NCBI GenBank assembly: GCA_027578815.1
Contig: JANBTH010000103.1
Coordinates: 1 to 35,600, forward strand
Direction of reading: 5' to 3'
Source of the DNA: Coemansia sp. RSA 1804
Lineage: Eukaryota > Kickxellomycota > Kickxellomycetes > Kickxellales > Kickxellaceae
DNA length: 35,600 bases
The notes under the pieces are model-generated. The model was not told where the DNA came from. It saw nothing but the letters and a program-made list of their open reading frames with translations, and did no database searches. The position numbers were made by a program, and so were the translations under genes. Shown one piece after another: positions 9,350 to 16,940 of the stretch; within the stretch, counting starts at the first letter, position 1, and each line of letters opens with the position of its first letter.

Positions 9350-9445
9350 GGTCACAATCCACAGCGTCTGGTGATTTTCCACACTTGAAGATAAAAAGGG
9401 ATTTATTGCTGATTTTCCACACTTTAATACTTCCGAATTGTGACC
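9350..9445. repeat. 9-bp inverted repeat enclosing two 15-bp direct repeats
   Basis: GGTCACAAT at 9350-9358 and its exact reverse complement ATTGTGACC at 9437-9445 flank two identical copies of TGATTTTCCACACTT (9372-9386 and 9409-9423). No target-site duplication is evident at the edges. The segment may be a regulatory module or a decayed mini-element. Confidence 0.6.
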
Positions 9446-9717
9446 CATAGAAATCATAATATATTTCCACATTAGAAGAGCATATTCTTTACTGGATAAA
9501 GTGCTCTGGTCTTCTGATATTGTGCTTCTCTTATTGAAATATTCGGCAAGTTAATTAATTGCACTACATTCAGTTAGCACACTAAGATGATCCAATGATG
9601 TTCATGTGTGCAAAAGAGAAAAATATTCTTGCAGTGTAGAGGTTTTGCACTTGGTTGTCTCGCTTTTTGATAGAAAAGTAATTGAAATTATACACTCACA
9701 TGCATATCAAGATTTCC

Positions 9718-9724
9718 TATATAA
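9718..9724 (+). promoter_or_regulatory. Candidate TATA box, array member A
   Basis: TATATAA lies 164 bp before the start codon at 9882. Members B, C and D have TATA-like boxes 127-137 bp before theirs, so the position is broadly conserved. Confidence 0.5.
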
Positions 9725-9881
9725 TCCCACCTCCTGTATGTACGCCTTTGAATGAAAAGAACTTTCTTCCTATTATCTCGTATCTCATCAAATGAAATAA
9801 CCTAGATTTGCACTTGAGTTTCTTGTATCTTTATTTTCTTGTATTCTTCATTTTATTTTTATTTTTTGCTTAACTAGTTTA

Positions 9882-10826
9882 ATGTCTCTTAAAGCTTTGT
9901 TACTCTGCGCATTGGCGCTGGTCGCCTCTGTTTCTGCGCATATGACTATGACCGACCCGTGTCCAAGAGCCAGTCCCTATTGTGTGAAACCTGCAGGCAC
10001 TGCCCCGACTTCCGGCAGTTGGGACACTGGTAATATAAAGAGTCCTATAGATCCCGCCACTCCCAACTTCTGCAAAACCCAAATGAAATGGTCTCAGCCT
10101 GCTGCTACCTGGACTGCTGGTCAGTCCGTCACAGTCAAGTTTCTTCAGAATTCCGCAGCTCACAGTGGTGGCCATGCTCAGTTTTCAATCTCCTATGATG
10201 GTGGGAAAACCTTTGCTGTTGTATATCAAGTATTGAAATACTTTTTCTTTAATGGCCCTGCTAAATACAATAACAACCCAGAGGTCTTGAGCTACACGTT
10301 TACACTTCCAAAGGATTTGCCGTCAAGCGACAGCGCTGTATTCTCGTGGAGCTGGGTCAATGCTTCTGGAAACCGCGAGTTCTATCAAAACTGCGCCGAT
10401 GTTGTGATCAAGGGAACTGGCTCCAAATCATACACGGGTAAGAAGATGGTTATTGCCAACGTTAGCGGATATCCAACTATTCCAGAGATGGTCAATGATT
10501 ACAATATTGGTGTCGACCTTTACAACAATGCCGATAAGGTTACCGTGACTGGCAGTGGTTCGTCTTCTTCATCCGGCGGAAATAATGCCCCAAAGAAAGA
10601 TTCTGACAATATTCCTTCACCTACCGCGGCTGCGCCTGCACCTACAGAGACAAAAGCAGCTACCGCACCTGATAACAACAGTGGAGGATGTACCCATGGC
10701 GCCATGAACTGCGCAAGTGGCTCTTCTGGTTATGAAGTCTGTGTCTGGGGCACGAAAACGCCTATGCCCTGTGCTCCTGGCACCACATGCAAGGCAAACG
10801 GTGCTGGTTCTATTCTCTGTGCCTAA
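9882..10826 (+). CDS. AA11-like LPMO with C-terminal CBM19-like chitin-binding module (array member A)
   Basis: The 314-residue protein has a 19-residue signal peptide ending SVSA, then mature HMTMTDPCPR with the copper-brace His1. The second His is in AAHSGGHAQFSISYDGG. The AA11 signature appears as SGNREFYQNCADV, with Gln where most members have Met after the axial Tyr. A Ser/Gly/Pro/Ala/Thr-rich linker (about 222-265) leads to a six-Cys module (C..G..NC....GYEVC..G....PC.PGT.C.....SILC) resembling CBM19, a chitin-binding family. The predicted role is secreted oxidative attack on chitin. It is over 95% identical to member B at 11894, yet its signal peptide differs from those of B and C, and its C terminus ends at SILCA, two residues short of theirs (a TAA where B and C have TAT). 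Single exon. Confidence 0.88.
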   Translation: MSLKALLLCALALVASVSAHMTMTDPCPRASPYCVKPAGTAPTSGSWDTGNIKSPIDPATPNFCKTQMKWSQPAATWTAGQSVTVKFLQNSAAHSGGHAQFSISYDGGKTFAVVYQVLKYFFFNGPAKYNNNPEVLSYTFTLPKDLPSSDSAVFSWSWVNASGNREFYQNCADVVIKGTGSKSYTGKKMVIANVSGYPTIPEMVNDYNIGVDLYNNADKVTVTGSGSSSSSGGNNAPKKDSDNIPSPTAAAPAPTETKAATAPDNNSGGCTHGAMNCASGSSGYEVCVWGTKTPMPCAPGTTCKANGAGSILCA

Positions 10827-11607
10827 GCACATCTTTTCAGCTTTTTTAAGTAAGCATATATGGTAGGACAGAAAACTATGACTGTGCATTCCATGTCGGT
10901 CCAAATGCATTGCACTTTTTATTATGTCGTTAATACCAAATGATTAGAGATTGTGGTTGTCTGTTTCCCAGTCAGACAATGTTGAAAGAATGTTTCATAT
11001 TGTATAGCAGCAATGTCGGTGTTTCCAGGTTAGGAAAAACAAGCATGAGCTCTTTTCCAAGATCACTTTGAGTTCTAATTAGCACTGCATAATAGGATTC
11101 TCAACTACAGACAGCTTGCGTTTACAAATATCTATAATTTGCCAATATTTTATTAATATGCCCATGCATGTTGCTTTCTTCGTGTCATACAGATATTACC
11201 TTTGTTGGTTTTTTGCCGTTTCTCTGTCCAATACTAAACAAATGAACAAACGACCTCACAGGACTCACTCAAACATAGACACTTGTAGAGCCAAATTCTA
11301 GTCAGGCATTTATTCTATCAGTCTCCATGAAAAAAGCGCACATGGCTTGATCCTTGGTGGTAGGAAAATGAACAGTCAGTACTAGTCATGAGATTATTCA
11401 CATTATGAACAATCGGAAATGTCACATGCAGGGTTTCCACTTCTACATGCCGAAATTCCTATGACCCTGGTGGTAAACTGATCATGCGAGCAATCTCACT
11501 TTCATTTTTTATTAATATTTGCTTTAATACAGCCCATTTGATATTTTTTGTTTAATTAACATATGACTAAACCTAAACTTATTTATAGGGTTAGTTGAGG
11601 AGAGATC

Positions 11608-11627
11608 AGATGATCTAAATGGATATC
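11608..11627 (+). promoter_or_regulatory. Shared upstream element, copy 1 (member B)
   Basis: AGATGATCTAAATGGATATC lies 287 bp before the start codon of member B. Copies with up to four differences lie before members C (13619) and D (15283). Conservation within otherwise diverged spacers suggests a regulatory site, though common descent alone could also explain it. Confidence 0.4.
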
Positions 11628-11661
11628 GGTCTCCACTTCCCCTTACTTTATTTTCAAGTCT

Positions 11662-11681
11662 AGTGACATTCATGTGCACTT
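11662..11681 (+). promoter_or_regulatory. Second shared upstream motif, copy 1 (member B)
   Basis: AGTGACATTCATGTGCACTT matches 13677-13696 before member C at 18 of 20 positions, at nearly the same distance from the gene (232 and 228 bp). I do not see it before member D. Confidence 0.35.
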
Positions 11682-11756
11682 GTGGTTTCAATATTAGTAA
11701 GAAAAGTACATACATTTAGAACAGCAGAAAATGCAGGAATATCCCACCTTTCTAAA

Positions 11757-11763
11757 TATAAAG
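11757..11763 (+). promoter_or_regulatory. Candidate TATA box, array member B
   Basis: TATAAAG lies 137 bp before the ATG at 11894. The following sequence (GCTTCTTGCCATTCGCAATT) is homologous to that after the TATA-like box of member C, so the core promoter was copied with the gene. Confidence 0.5.
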
Positions 11764-11893
11764 CCCAAAAAGGCTCCCCGCTCGCTTCTTGCCATTCGCA
11801 ATTAGTGAAGCCAATTTAAGCTTTACATTCTTTTTTGTATTTTCTAACAAGTAACGTATTTAACTTTTATTAATATCTTATTTGCTTTTAGCT

Positions 11894-12844
11894 ATGATGT
11901 GCAGAGCATTTGTCTGTATTATGGTGGTGCTGGCCGCCTCTGTTTCTGCGCATATGACTATGACCGACCCGTGTCCAAGAGCCAGTCCCTATTGTGTGAA
12001 ACCTGCAGGCACTGCCCCGACTTCCGGCAGTTGGGACACTGGTAATATAAAGAGTCCTATAGATTCCGCCACTCCCGATTTCTGCAAAACCCAAATGAAA
12101 TGGTCTCAGCCTGCTGCTACCTGGACTGCTGGTCAGTCCGTCACAGTCAAGTTTCTTCAGAATTCCGCAGCTCACAGTGGTGGCCATGCTCAGTTTTCAA
12201 TCTCCTATGATGGTGGGAAAACCTTTGCTGTTGTATATCAAGTATTGAAATACTTTTTCTTTAATGGCCCTGCTAAATACAATAACAACCCAGAGGTCTT
12301 GAGCTACACGTTTACACTTCCAAAGGATTTGCCGTCAAGCGACAGCGCTGTATTCTCGTGGAGCTGGGTCAATGCTTCTGGAAACCGCGAGTTCTATCAA
12401 AACTGCGCCGATGTTGTGATCAAGGGAACTGGTTCTAAATCATACACGGGTAAGAAGATGGTTATCGCCAACATTAACGGATACCCAACTATCCCAGAGA
12501 TGGCCAATGATTACAATATTGGTGTCGACCTTTACAACAATGCCGATAAGGTTACCGTGACTGGCAGTGGTTCGTCTTCTTCATCCGGCGGAAATAATGC
12601 CCCAAAGAAAGATTCTGACAATATTCCTTCACCTACCGCGGCTGCGCCTGCACCTACAGAGACAAAAGCAGCTACCGCACCTGATAACAACAGTGGAGGA
12701 TGTACCCATGGCGCCATGAGCTGTGCAAGTGGCTCTTCTGGTTATGAAGTCTGTGTCTGGGGCACGAAAACGCTTATGCCCTGTGCTCCTGGCACCAAAT
12801 GCAAGGCAAATGGCGCAGGCTCAATACTCTGTGGCTATGCATAG
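11894..12844 (+). CDS. AA11-like LPMO with CBM19-like module (array member B, mosaic)
   Basis: The ATG at 11894 begins a signal peptide (MMCRAFVCIMVVLAASVSA) followed by mature HMTMTDPCPR. The frame extends to 11882 only from a TTG codon, and a second ATG at 11897 is equally possible. At 316 residues the domains are as in member A: His1, second His in AAHSGGH, SGNREFYQNCADV, a low-complexity linker, then a six-Cys CBM19-like module ending SILCGYA. The catalytic body matches member A almost base for base, whereas the signal-peptide region, one central patch (about 12463-12500) and the 3' end match member C. This marks it as a product of gene conversion or unequal crossing-over. It should be active as a secreted chitin-directed copper oxygenase. 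Single exon. Confidence 0.88.
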   Translation: MMCRAFVCIMVVLAASVSAHMTMTDPCPRASPYCVKPAGTAPTSGSWDTGNIKSPIDSATPDFCKTQMKWSQPAATWTAGQSVTVKFLQNSAAHSGGHAQFSISYDGGKTFAVVYQVLKYFFFNGPAKYNNNPEVLSYTFTLPKDLPSSDSAVFSWSWVNASGNREFYQNCADVVIKGTGSKSYTGKKMVIANINGYPTIPEMANDYNIGVDLYNNADKVTVTGSGSSSSSGGNNAPKKDSDNIPSPTAAAPAPTETKAATAPDNNSGGCTHGAMSCASGSSGYEVCVWGTKTLMPCAPGTKCKANGAGSILCGYA

Positions 12845-13618
12845 TTTTTCTGGTCCTATCAGGCGAGTACCAATGGTAAGATGGTAAGCTGGAAGTGTGT
12901 ATATTATATAGCTACAATTTTATTGCATTTTCTTAATATGCTGACAACAATAATCTTTTTAGAGGCAACAGTGGTCTATTATATTAATAAAAAATGTTTA
13001 AAGGAGTATTTATACTTTATAGTGGCAATGTCGCCGCTAACAGATGTAAGAGATAATGGCCCCATGTGTTTTTGTAAGCGCTCTTTGCATTCTGACTGGC
13101 GCAGTAGTGTAGGAGGTCTGGCAACCAACGAAAAATATTAGAAAAATTTACAAATTTAAAATATTATATTGCTATGTCTACGCACATTGTGTATTATACG
13201 TTATTTAAAGTTTATTTTCTGGTTTGCTGCCTTAATATATGTTCATCCAATTCCAAACAAATAAATTTGCAGATGCATGTAATGCATTCAAGTATAGACA
13301 ATTTTAGAGTCAATCTCCAAACAGGCATTCCACCAGTCTCAATTAAAAGGGGCATGTGAGCTGACTGTTGACATTAGATTAAATACGTGAACAGTACTAA
13401 TCATGAGACTACACATCGTCAAAACACCAAGCAGCGTCATATTCATGGGGTTTTATTATATCATTATTCTGGTGACCAACTCAATAAGTTGATCATATAA
13501 ACAACCATACTCTCATTTCCATTAGCAGATTTTATTATTATTTTGCACATGTTGGTTTATTTTGTTTGAACAATACACAATTAAACTTCAATGTATTAAT
13601 AGTATTAATCGGAAAACC

Positions 13619-13638
13619 AGATGATGTATGTGGATATC
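13619..13638 (+). promoter_or_regulatory. Shared upstream element, copy 2 (member C)
   Basis: AGATGATGTATGTGGATATC lies 286 bp before the start codon of member C, the same spacing as copy 1 before member B. Confidence 0.4.
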
Positions 13639-13676
13639 CAACTCTACACTTTTTACTTGCTCAATAATAATAATCC

Positions 13677-13696
13677 AGTGACATCCATGTGCGCTT
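13677..13696 (+). promoter_or_regulatory. Second shared upstream motif, copy 2 (member C)
   Basis: AGTGACATCCATGTGCGCTT is the counterpart of 11662-11681, with two differences. Confidence 0.35.
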
Positions 13697-13771
13697 TGAC
13701 GCTATTATTTGGAAGAGCCCAAGTGCACGTTTGTGACGACAAAATTTTTACGGATACTGCCGTGCTTTGAA

Positions 13772-13778
13772 TATAAAT
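13772..13778 (+). promoter_or_regulatory. Candidate TATA box, array member C
   Basis: TATAAAT lies 133 bp before the start codon at 13905, aligned with the TATAAAG of member B. Confidence 0.5.
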
Positions 13779-13904
13779 TCTAAGCAAGTTCTTTTGGCCG
13801 CTTCTTTTCATTTGCAATTAATAAAACCAATCTTTGTATTCTTCTTTGTAATTCTTATTAATTAACGTTTTAAATTTTTATCCATACTTATTTTTCTATT
13901 AGAA

Positions 13905-14861
13905 ATGCTGTGCAGAGCATTTGTCTGTATTATGGTGGTGCTGGCCGCCTCTGTTTCTGCGCATATGACTATGACCGACCCTTGTCCAAGAGCTAGCGCC
14001 AATTGTGTAAAACCTGCAGGCACTGCCCCAACTTCTGGCATTTGGAATACCGGTATTATAAAGAGTCCTATAGATCCCGCCACTCCCGATTTCTGCAAAA
14101 CCCAAATGAAATGGTCTCAGCCTGCTGCCACCTGGACTGCTGGTCAGTCCGTTACAGTCCAATTTCTTCAGAATCCCGCAGCTCACAGTGGTGGCCATGC
14201 ACAGTTTTCAATATCCTATGACGGTGGGAAAACCTTTGTTGTTGTATATCAAGTATTAAAATACTTTTTCTTTAATGGCCCAGCTAAAGGCAATAACAAC
14301 CCAGAGGTCCTCAGCTACACATTTACGCTTCCAAAGGACCTGCCATCAAGCGACAGCGCTGTATTCTCGTGGAGCTGGGTCAATGCTTCTGGAAACCGCG
14401 AGTTCTATCAAAACTGCGCCGATGTTGTGATCAAGGGAACTGGCTCCAAATCATACACGGGTAAGAAGATGGTTATTGCCAACATTAACGGATACCCAAC
14501 TATCCCAGAGATGACTGAAGATTACAACATTGGTGTCGACCTTTACAACAATGCCGATTCGGTCACCGTAACCGGCAGTGGTTCGTCTTCCTCATCCAGC
14601 GGAAATAATGCCCCAAAGGAAAATCCCGACAATATTCCTTCATCCACTGCGGCTGCACCTGCTCCTACGCCAACACAGACACCGGCAGCTTCTACATCTA
14701 ATAACAACAATGGAGGATGTACTCATGGCGCCATGAACTGTGCAAGTGGCTCTTCTGGCTACGAAGTCTGTGTTTGGGGTACGAAAACGCCTATGCCCTG
14801 TGCTCCTGGCACTGCATGCAAGGCAAACGGTGCTGGTTCTATTCTTTGTGACTATGCATAG
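13905..14861 (+). CDS. AA11-like LPMO with CBM19-like module (array member C)
   Basis: The 318-residue protein has signal peptide MLCRAFVCIMVVLAASVSA, then mature HMTMTDPCPR with His1. It retains the second His (AAHSGGHAQFS), SGNREFYQNCADV with the axial Tyr, a linker rich in Ser, Pro, Thr and Asn, and a six-Cys CBM19-like module ending SILCDYA. It differs from members A and B at scattered sites (for example ASANC for ASPYC, and KGNNN for KYNNN) but is base-identical to them over about 110 bp around the NREFY region. That points to continued sequence exchange. Predicted secreted chitin-active copper oxygenase. Single exon. Confidence 0.88.
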   Translation: MLCRAFVCIMVVLAASVSAHMTMTDPCPRASANCVKPAGTAPTSGIWNTGIIKSPIDPATPDFCKTQMKWSQPAATWTAGQSVTVQFLQNPAAHSGGHAQFSISYDGGKTFVVVYQVLKYFFFNGPAKGNNNPEVLSYTFTLPKDLPSSDSAVFSWSWVNASGNREFYQNCADVVIKGTGSKSYTGKKMVIANINGYPTIPEMTEDYNIGVDLYNNADSVTVTGSGSSSSSSGNNAPKENPDNIPSSTAAAPAPTPTQTPAASTSNNNNGGCTHGAMNCASGSSGYEVCVWGTKTPMPCAPGTACKANGAGSILCDYA

Positions 14862-15282
14862 TTTTTCTACCTTTATTAAACTATCATCTATGGTATGGCA
14901 ACAGACCACAAGTGTACATATTCTAATTAGCAACATGCGTTAGAAGTTTTTCTTTGTTTATGATGTTTGTAAAGTAGCAGAACCTATAAATTAATAAATG
15001 TAATATTTAATATCTGGCTTGATATATTTTGTTTGACGCGACACTGCTTACATCAGAGTTATCTTGTGTTATTATATTTTATCTTAATCAGCTTCAAGAA
15101 CAGCCAGCCGTATCACAAATGATGACTCCATTTCTATGTACTGATATTCCGGTGACCCCGTTGGTAGGTTGGTCGTGGGAGTGACTTTCTTTGTATTTTC
15201 AGAATCCGTTTTATTACTATTTTCTTTTTTGTTGAAAAAATGTCTATTCAATCCGTTTTCTGGATTTGATGGAATAATGATC

Positions 15283-15302
15283 GGATGATCTAAGTGGATA
15301 TC
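15283..15302 (+). promoter_or_regulatory. Shared upstream element, copy 3 (member D)
   Basis: GGATGATCTAAGTGGATATC is the third copy, 472 bp before the start of member D, so farther from the gene than in members B and C. Confidence 0.4.
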
Positions 15303-15627
15303 TGTTGCTTAGAGCAATAAGTGGAAATACCAGCGAATGTGAAATTTACAAATATCCATAATGACTAGCCAGCTGCCAAATCAGCAAAAAAACACTAACA
15401 TTTTTCTACATAATTGAAAAGTCATGTGAATGGTCACATTTTTCATATTCAGTCATTTTTCCTTGCAGACTGTAGTCCGCTTTACACTCAGAAATATATT
15501 GAATGTGTAGTCATGATTTTTGAAATTATTAAAATCCCACTTCTTTTTACAATGAAAAAGAAGATTTCATTTACAATTGCTCATTTGAAATATACAAAAA
15601 TTATCTCCTTGCTTGACAGATTTTTGC

Positions 15628-15634
15628 TATAAAA
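15628..15634 (+). promoter_or_regulatory. Candidate TATA box, array member D
   Basis: TATAAAA lies 127 bp before the start codon at 15755, similar in spacing to members B and C. Confidence 0.45.
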
Positions 15635-15754
15635 TGTTAACCAAATGTAAGCATTCATATTTTTCTTTTAGAAAATATCTTCAAATTTGCCTATTTTCTT
15701 GTTACAATCAAATTATCACACAAAACAGCCTTATACCCATTTGTAATTGTAGCA

Positions 15755-16672
15755 ATGCTGTGCAAATCTATTGTTTTCTCTGCACTGACACTTTTTGCCT
15801 CGGTCTCGGCAAACATGTCCATGATTGACCCTTGTCCACGTTTTAGTCCGTATTGCAAGAACCTGCCATCAAGTCTTCCCGCAGGTGCCAGCTGGGACAA
15901 TGCAAACATAATGGCCCCAATTGACCCAAATTCTGATGTCATCTGCAAATCCAATACGCCGTGGCCTAATCCGGTCGCCACCTGGACTGCCGGCCAGTCT
16001 GTAACCGTCGAGTTTGCAAAAGGTGGTACGGCACACAATGGTGGCCACGCGCAGTTCTCTGTTTCATACGATAACGGGAAGACATTTGCTGTTGTCTACG
16101 AGGTTCTGGAGCACGCCTTTTACAACAAGAATACCTACAGTGACACTCCAGAAGTTCTGAAGTATACGTTTACGCTGCCAACGGATTTGCCTTCGAGCGA
16201 CAAGGCGGTTTTTGCCTGGTCATGGGTCAGCCCCAAAGCAGACGGCAGCACCAGTTTCTATATGAACTGTGCTGATGTCGAAATCAAGGGAAGCAGCTCA
16301 AAGTCGTACACGGGCAGAAAGACGGTTATTGCGGATGTCAAGGGGTATCCTACAATAGCGGCCCCTGGCTCTGGCTTTACTTGGGGACTGGATTACTACA
16401 ACAGTGCTCCAAATGTCACTGTAAGTGCAAGTGATGCTACAGTTAACGAAGACACATTATCTAACAAAAACACTAAATCGCGAAGATATGTTATTCCTAT
16501 TGTTCCTTTTTTTGGAATGTTTGGCAAGTGCAATGATGGTGCCATGAACTGCGTTCTTGGCTCTACTGGCTACCAAGTGTGCAACTTTGGAAAAAGAGTT
16601 CTAATGCCATGTGCCGCAGGAACAAAGTGCAAAACTTCTGTTACTAGTGGTTCACCATGTCTTCCAGAATGA
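15755..16672 (+). CDS. LPMO-like protein lacking the N-terminal copper histidine (array member D)
   Basis: This 305-residue relative of the AA11-like proteins has signal peptide MLCKSIVFSALTLFASVSA, and the predicted mature protein then begins with Asn (codon AAC at 15812-15814) where all six paralogues have His. The second His (TAHNGGHAQFS) and axial Tyr (FYMNCADV) remain, but the conserved NRE before that Tyr is replaced and lengthened (SPKADGSTSFY). Without His1 the copper brace should not form, so oxygenase activity is not expected. The frame is intact, and the C-terminal six-Cys CBM19-like module (GKCNDGAMNC to SGSPC) is complete, so it is likely expressed as a chitin-binding or non-catalytic protein and not a dead gene. 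The linker differs from the others, with a dibasic KSRR and a hydrophobic VIPIVPFFGMF stretch instead of Ser/Pro repeats. It converges on SNF8. Confidence 0.87.
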   Translation: MLCKSIVFSALTLFASVSANMSMIDPCPRFSPYCKNLPSSLPAGASWDNANIMAPIDPNSDVICKSNTPWPNPVATWTAGQSVTVEFAKGGTAHNGGHAQFSVSYDNGKTFAVVYEVLEHAFYNKNTYSDTPEVLKYTFTLPTDLPSSDKAVFAWSWVSPKADGSTSFYMNCADVEIKGSSSKSYTGRKTVIADVKGYPTIAAPGSGFTWGLDYYNSAPNVTVSASDATVNEDTLSNKNTKSRRYVIPIVPFFGMFGKCNDGAMNCVLGSTGYQVCNFGKRVLMPCAAGTKCKTSVTSGSPCLPE

Positions 16673-16940
16673 GTCAATGTAATTACGTTGTTTTACCCAT
16701 GTTAACATTGCTTGCACTGCATAATTCCAAAGTACCAAACTTGCTTACTGTTTAGATTATTAAAAAATATTATTAAGCTGCTTCTTCCTTTTACTTGTCA
16801 ATTAACTAGCTAATAAAAATACCAGCTTGTACACTGTGTTTAAAAATGCAATAATGTAGCAGTTTATATCTAATAGAAATAATTTTGGAGAATATATAAC
16901 AAATACAGTTGTTTCGGATTGTAACAGAATAAATAAATAG

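Larger units (their letters stand above)
9076..9881. other. Intergenic region upstream of LPMO array member A
   Basis: No gene is seen in this AT-rich 806 bp. It contains an inverted-repeat arrangement at 9350-9445, a candidate TATA box at 9718, and an AAGATGATCCAATGATG segment at about 9585 that partly resembles the shared upstream element of array members B, C and D. Confidence 0.5.
10827..11893. other. Spacer between LPMO array members A and B
   Basis: This AT-rich spacer has no supported gene. It keeps homology with the next spacer: matching segments include CAGGCATT (near 11304 and 13323), a GACC..GGT..TGATC stretch (near 11463 and 13473), the 20-bp element at 11608-11627 and a second motif at 11662-11681. 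The promoter of member B is at its right end. Confidence 0.55.
12845..13904. other. Spacer between LPMO array members B and C
   Basis: No gene is supported in this AT-rich 1.06 kb. It is a diverged copy of the preceding spacer, with the shared elements at 13619-13638 and 13677-13696 and a TATA-like box at 13772. Short plus-strand frames near 12881 and 13174 have no recognisable content. Confidence 0.55.
14862..15754. other. Spacer between LPMO array members C and D
   Basis: No gene is supported. The spacer keeps a copy of the shared element (15283-15302) and of the GGTGACCCCGTTGGTAGGTT segment (15151-15170), which resembles ATGACCCTGGTGGTAAACTG at 11461-11480. A TATA-like box lies at 15628. 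Some short plus-strand frames (15414-15632, 15613-15828) are AT-rich and unrecognised. Confidence 0.55.
9882..16672 (+). repeat. Tandem array of four LPMO-like genes
   Basis: Four same-strand genes start at 9882, 11894, 13905 and 15755, giving steps of 2012, 2011 and 1850 bp. Coding parts of the first three are nearly identical, and the spacers retain recognisable homology (for example the shared motifs at 11608, 13619 and 15283). The repeat unit therefore comprises gene plus promoter. The fourth gene is clearly older or faster evolving. Confidence 0.85.
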
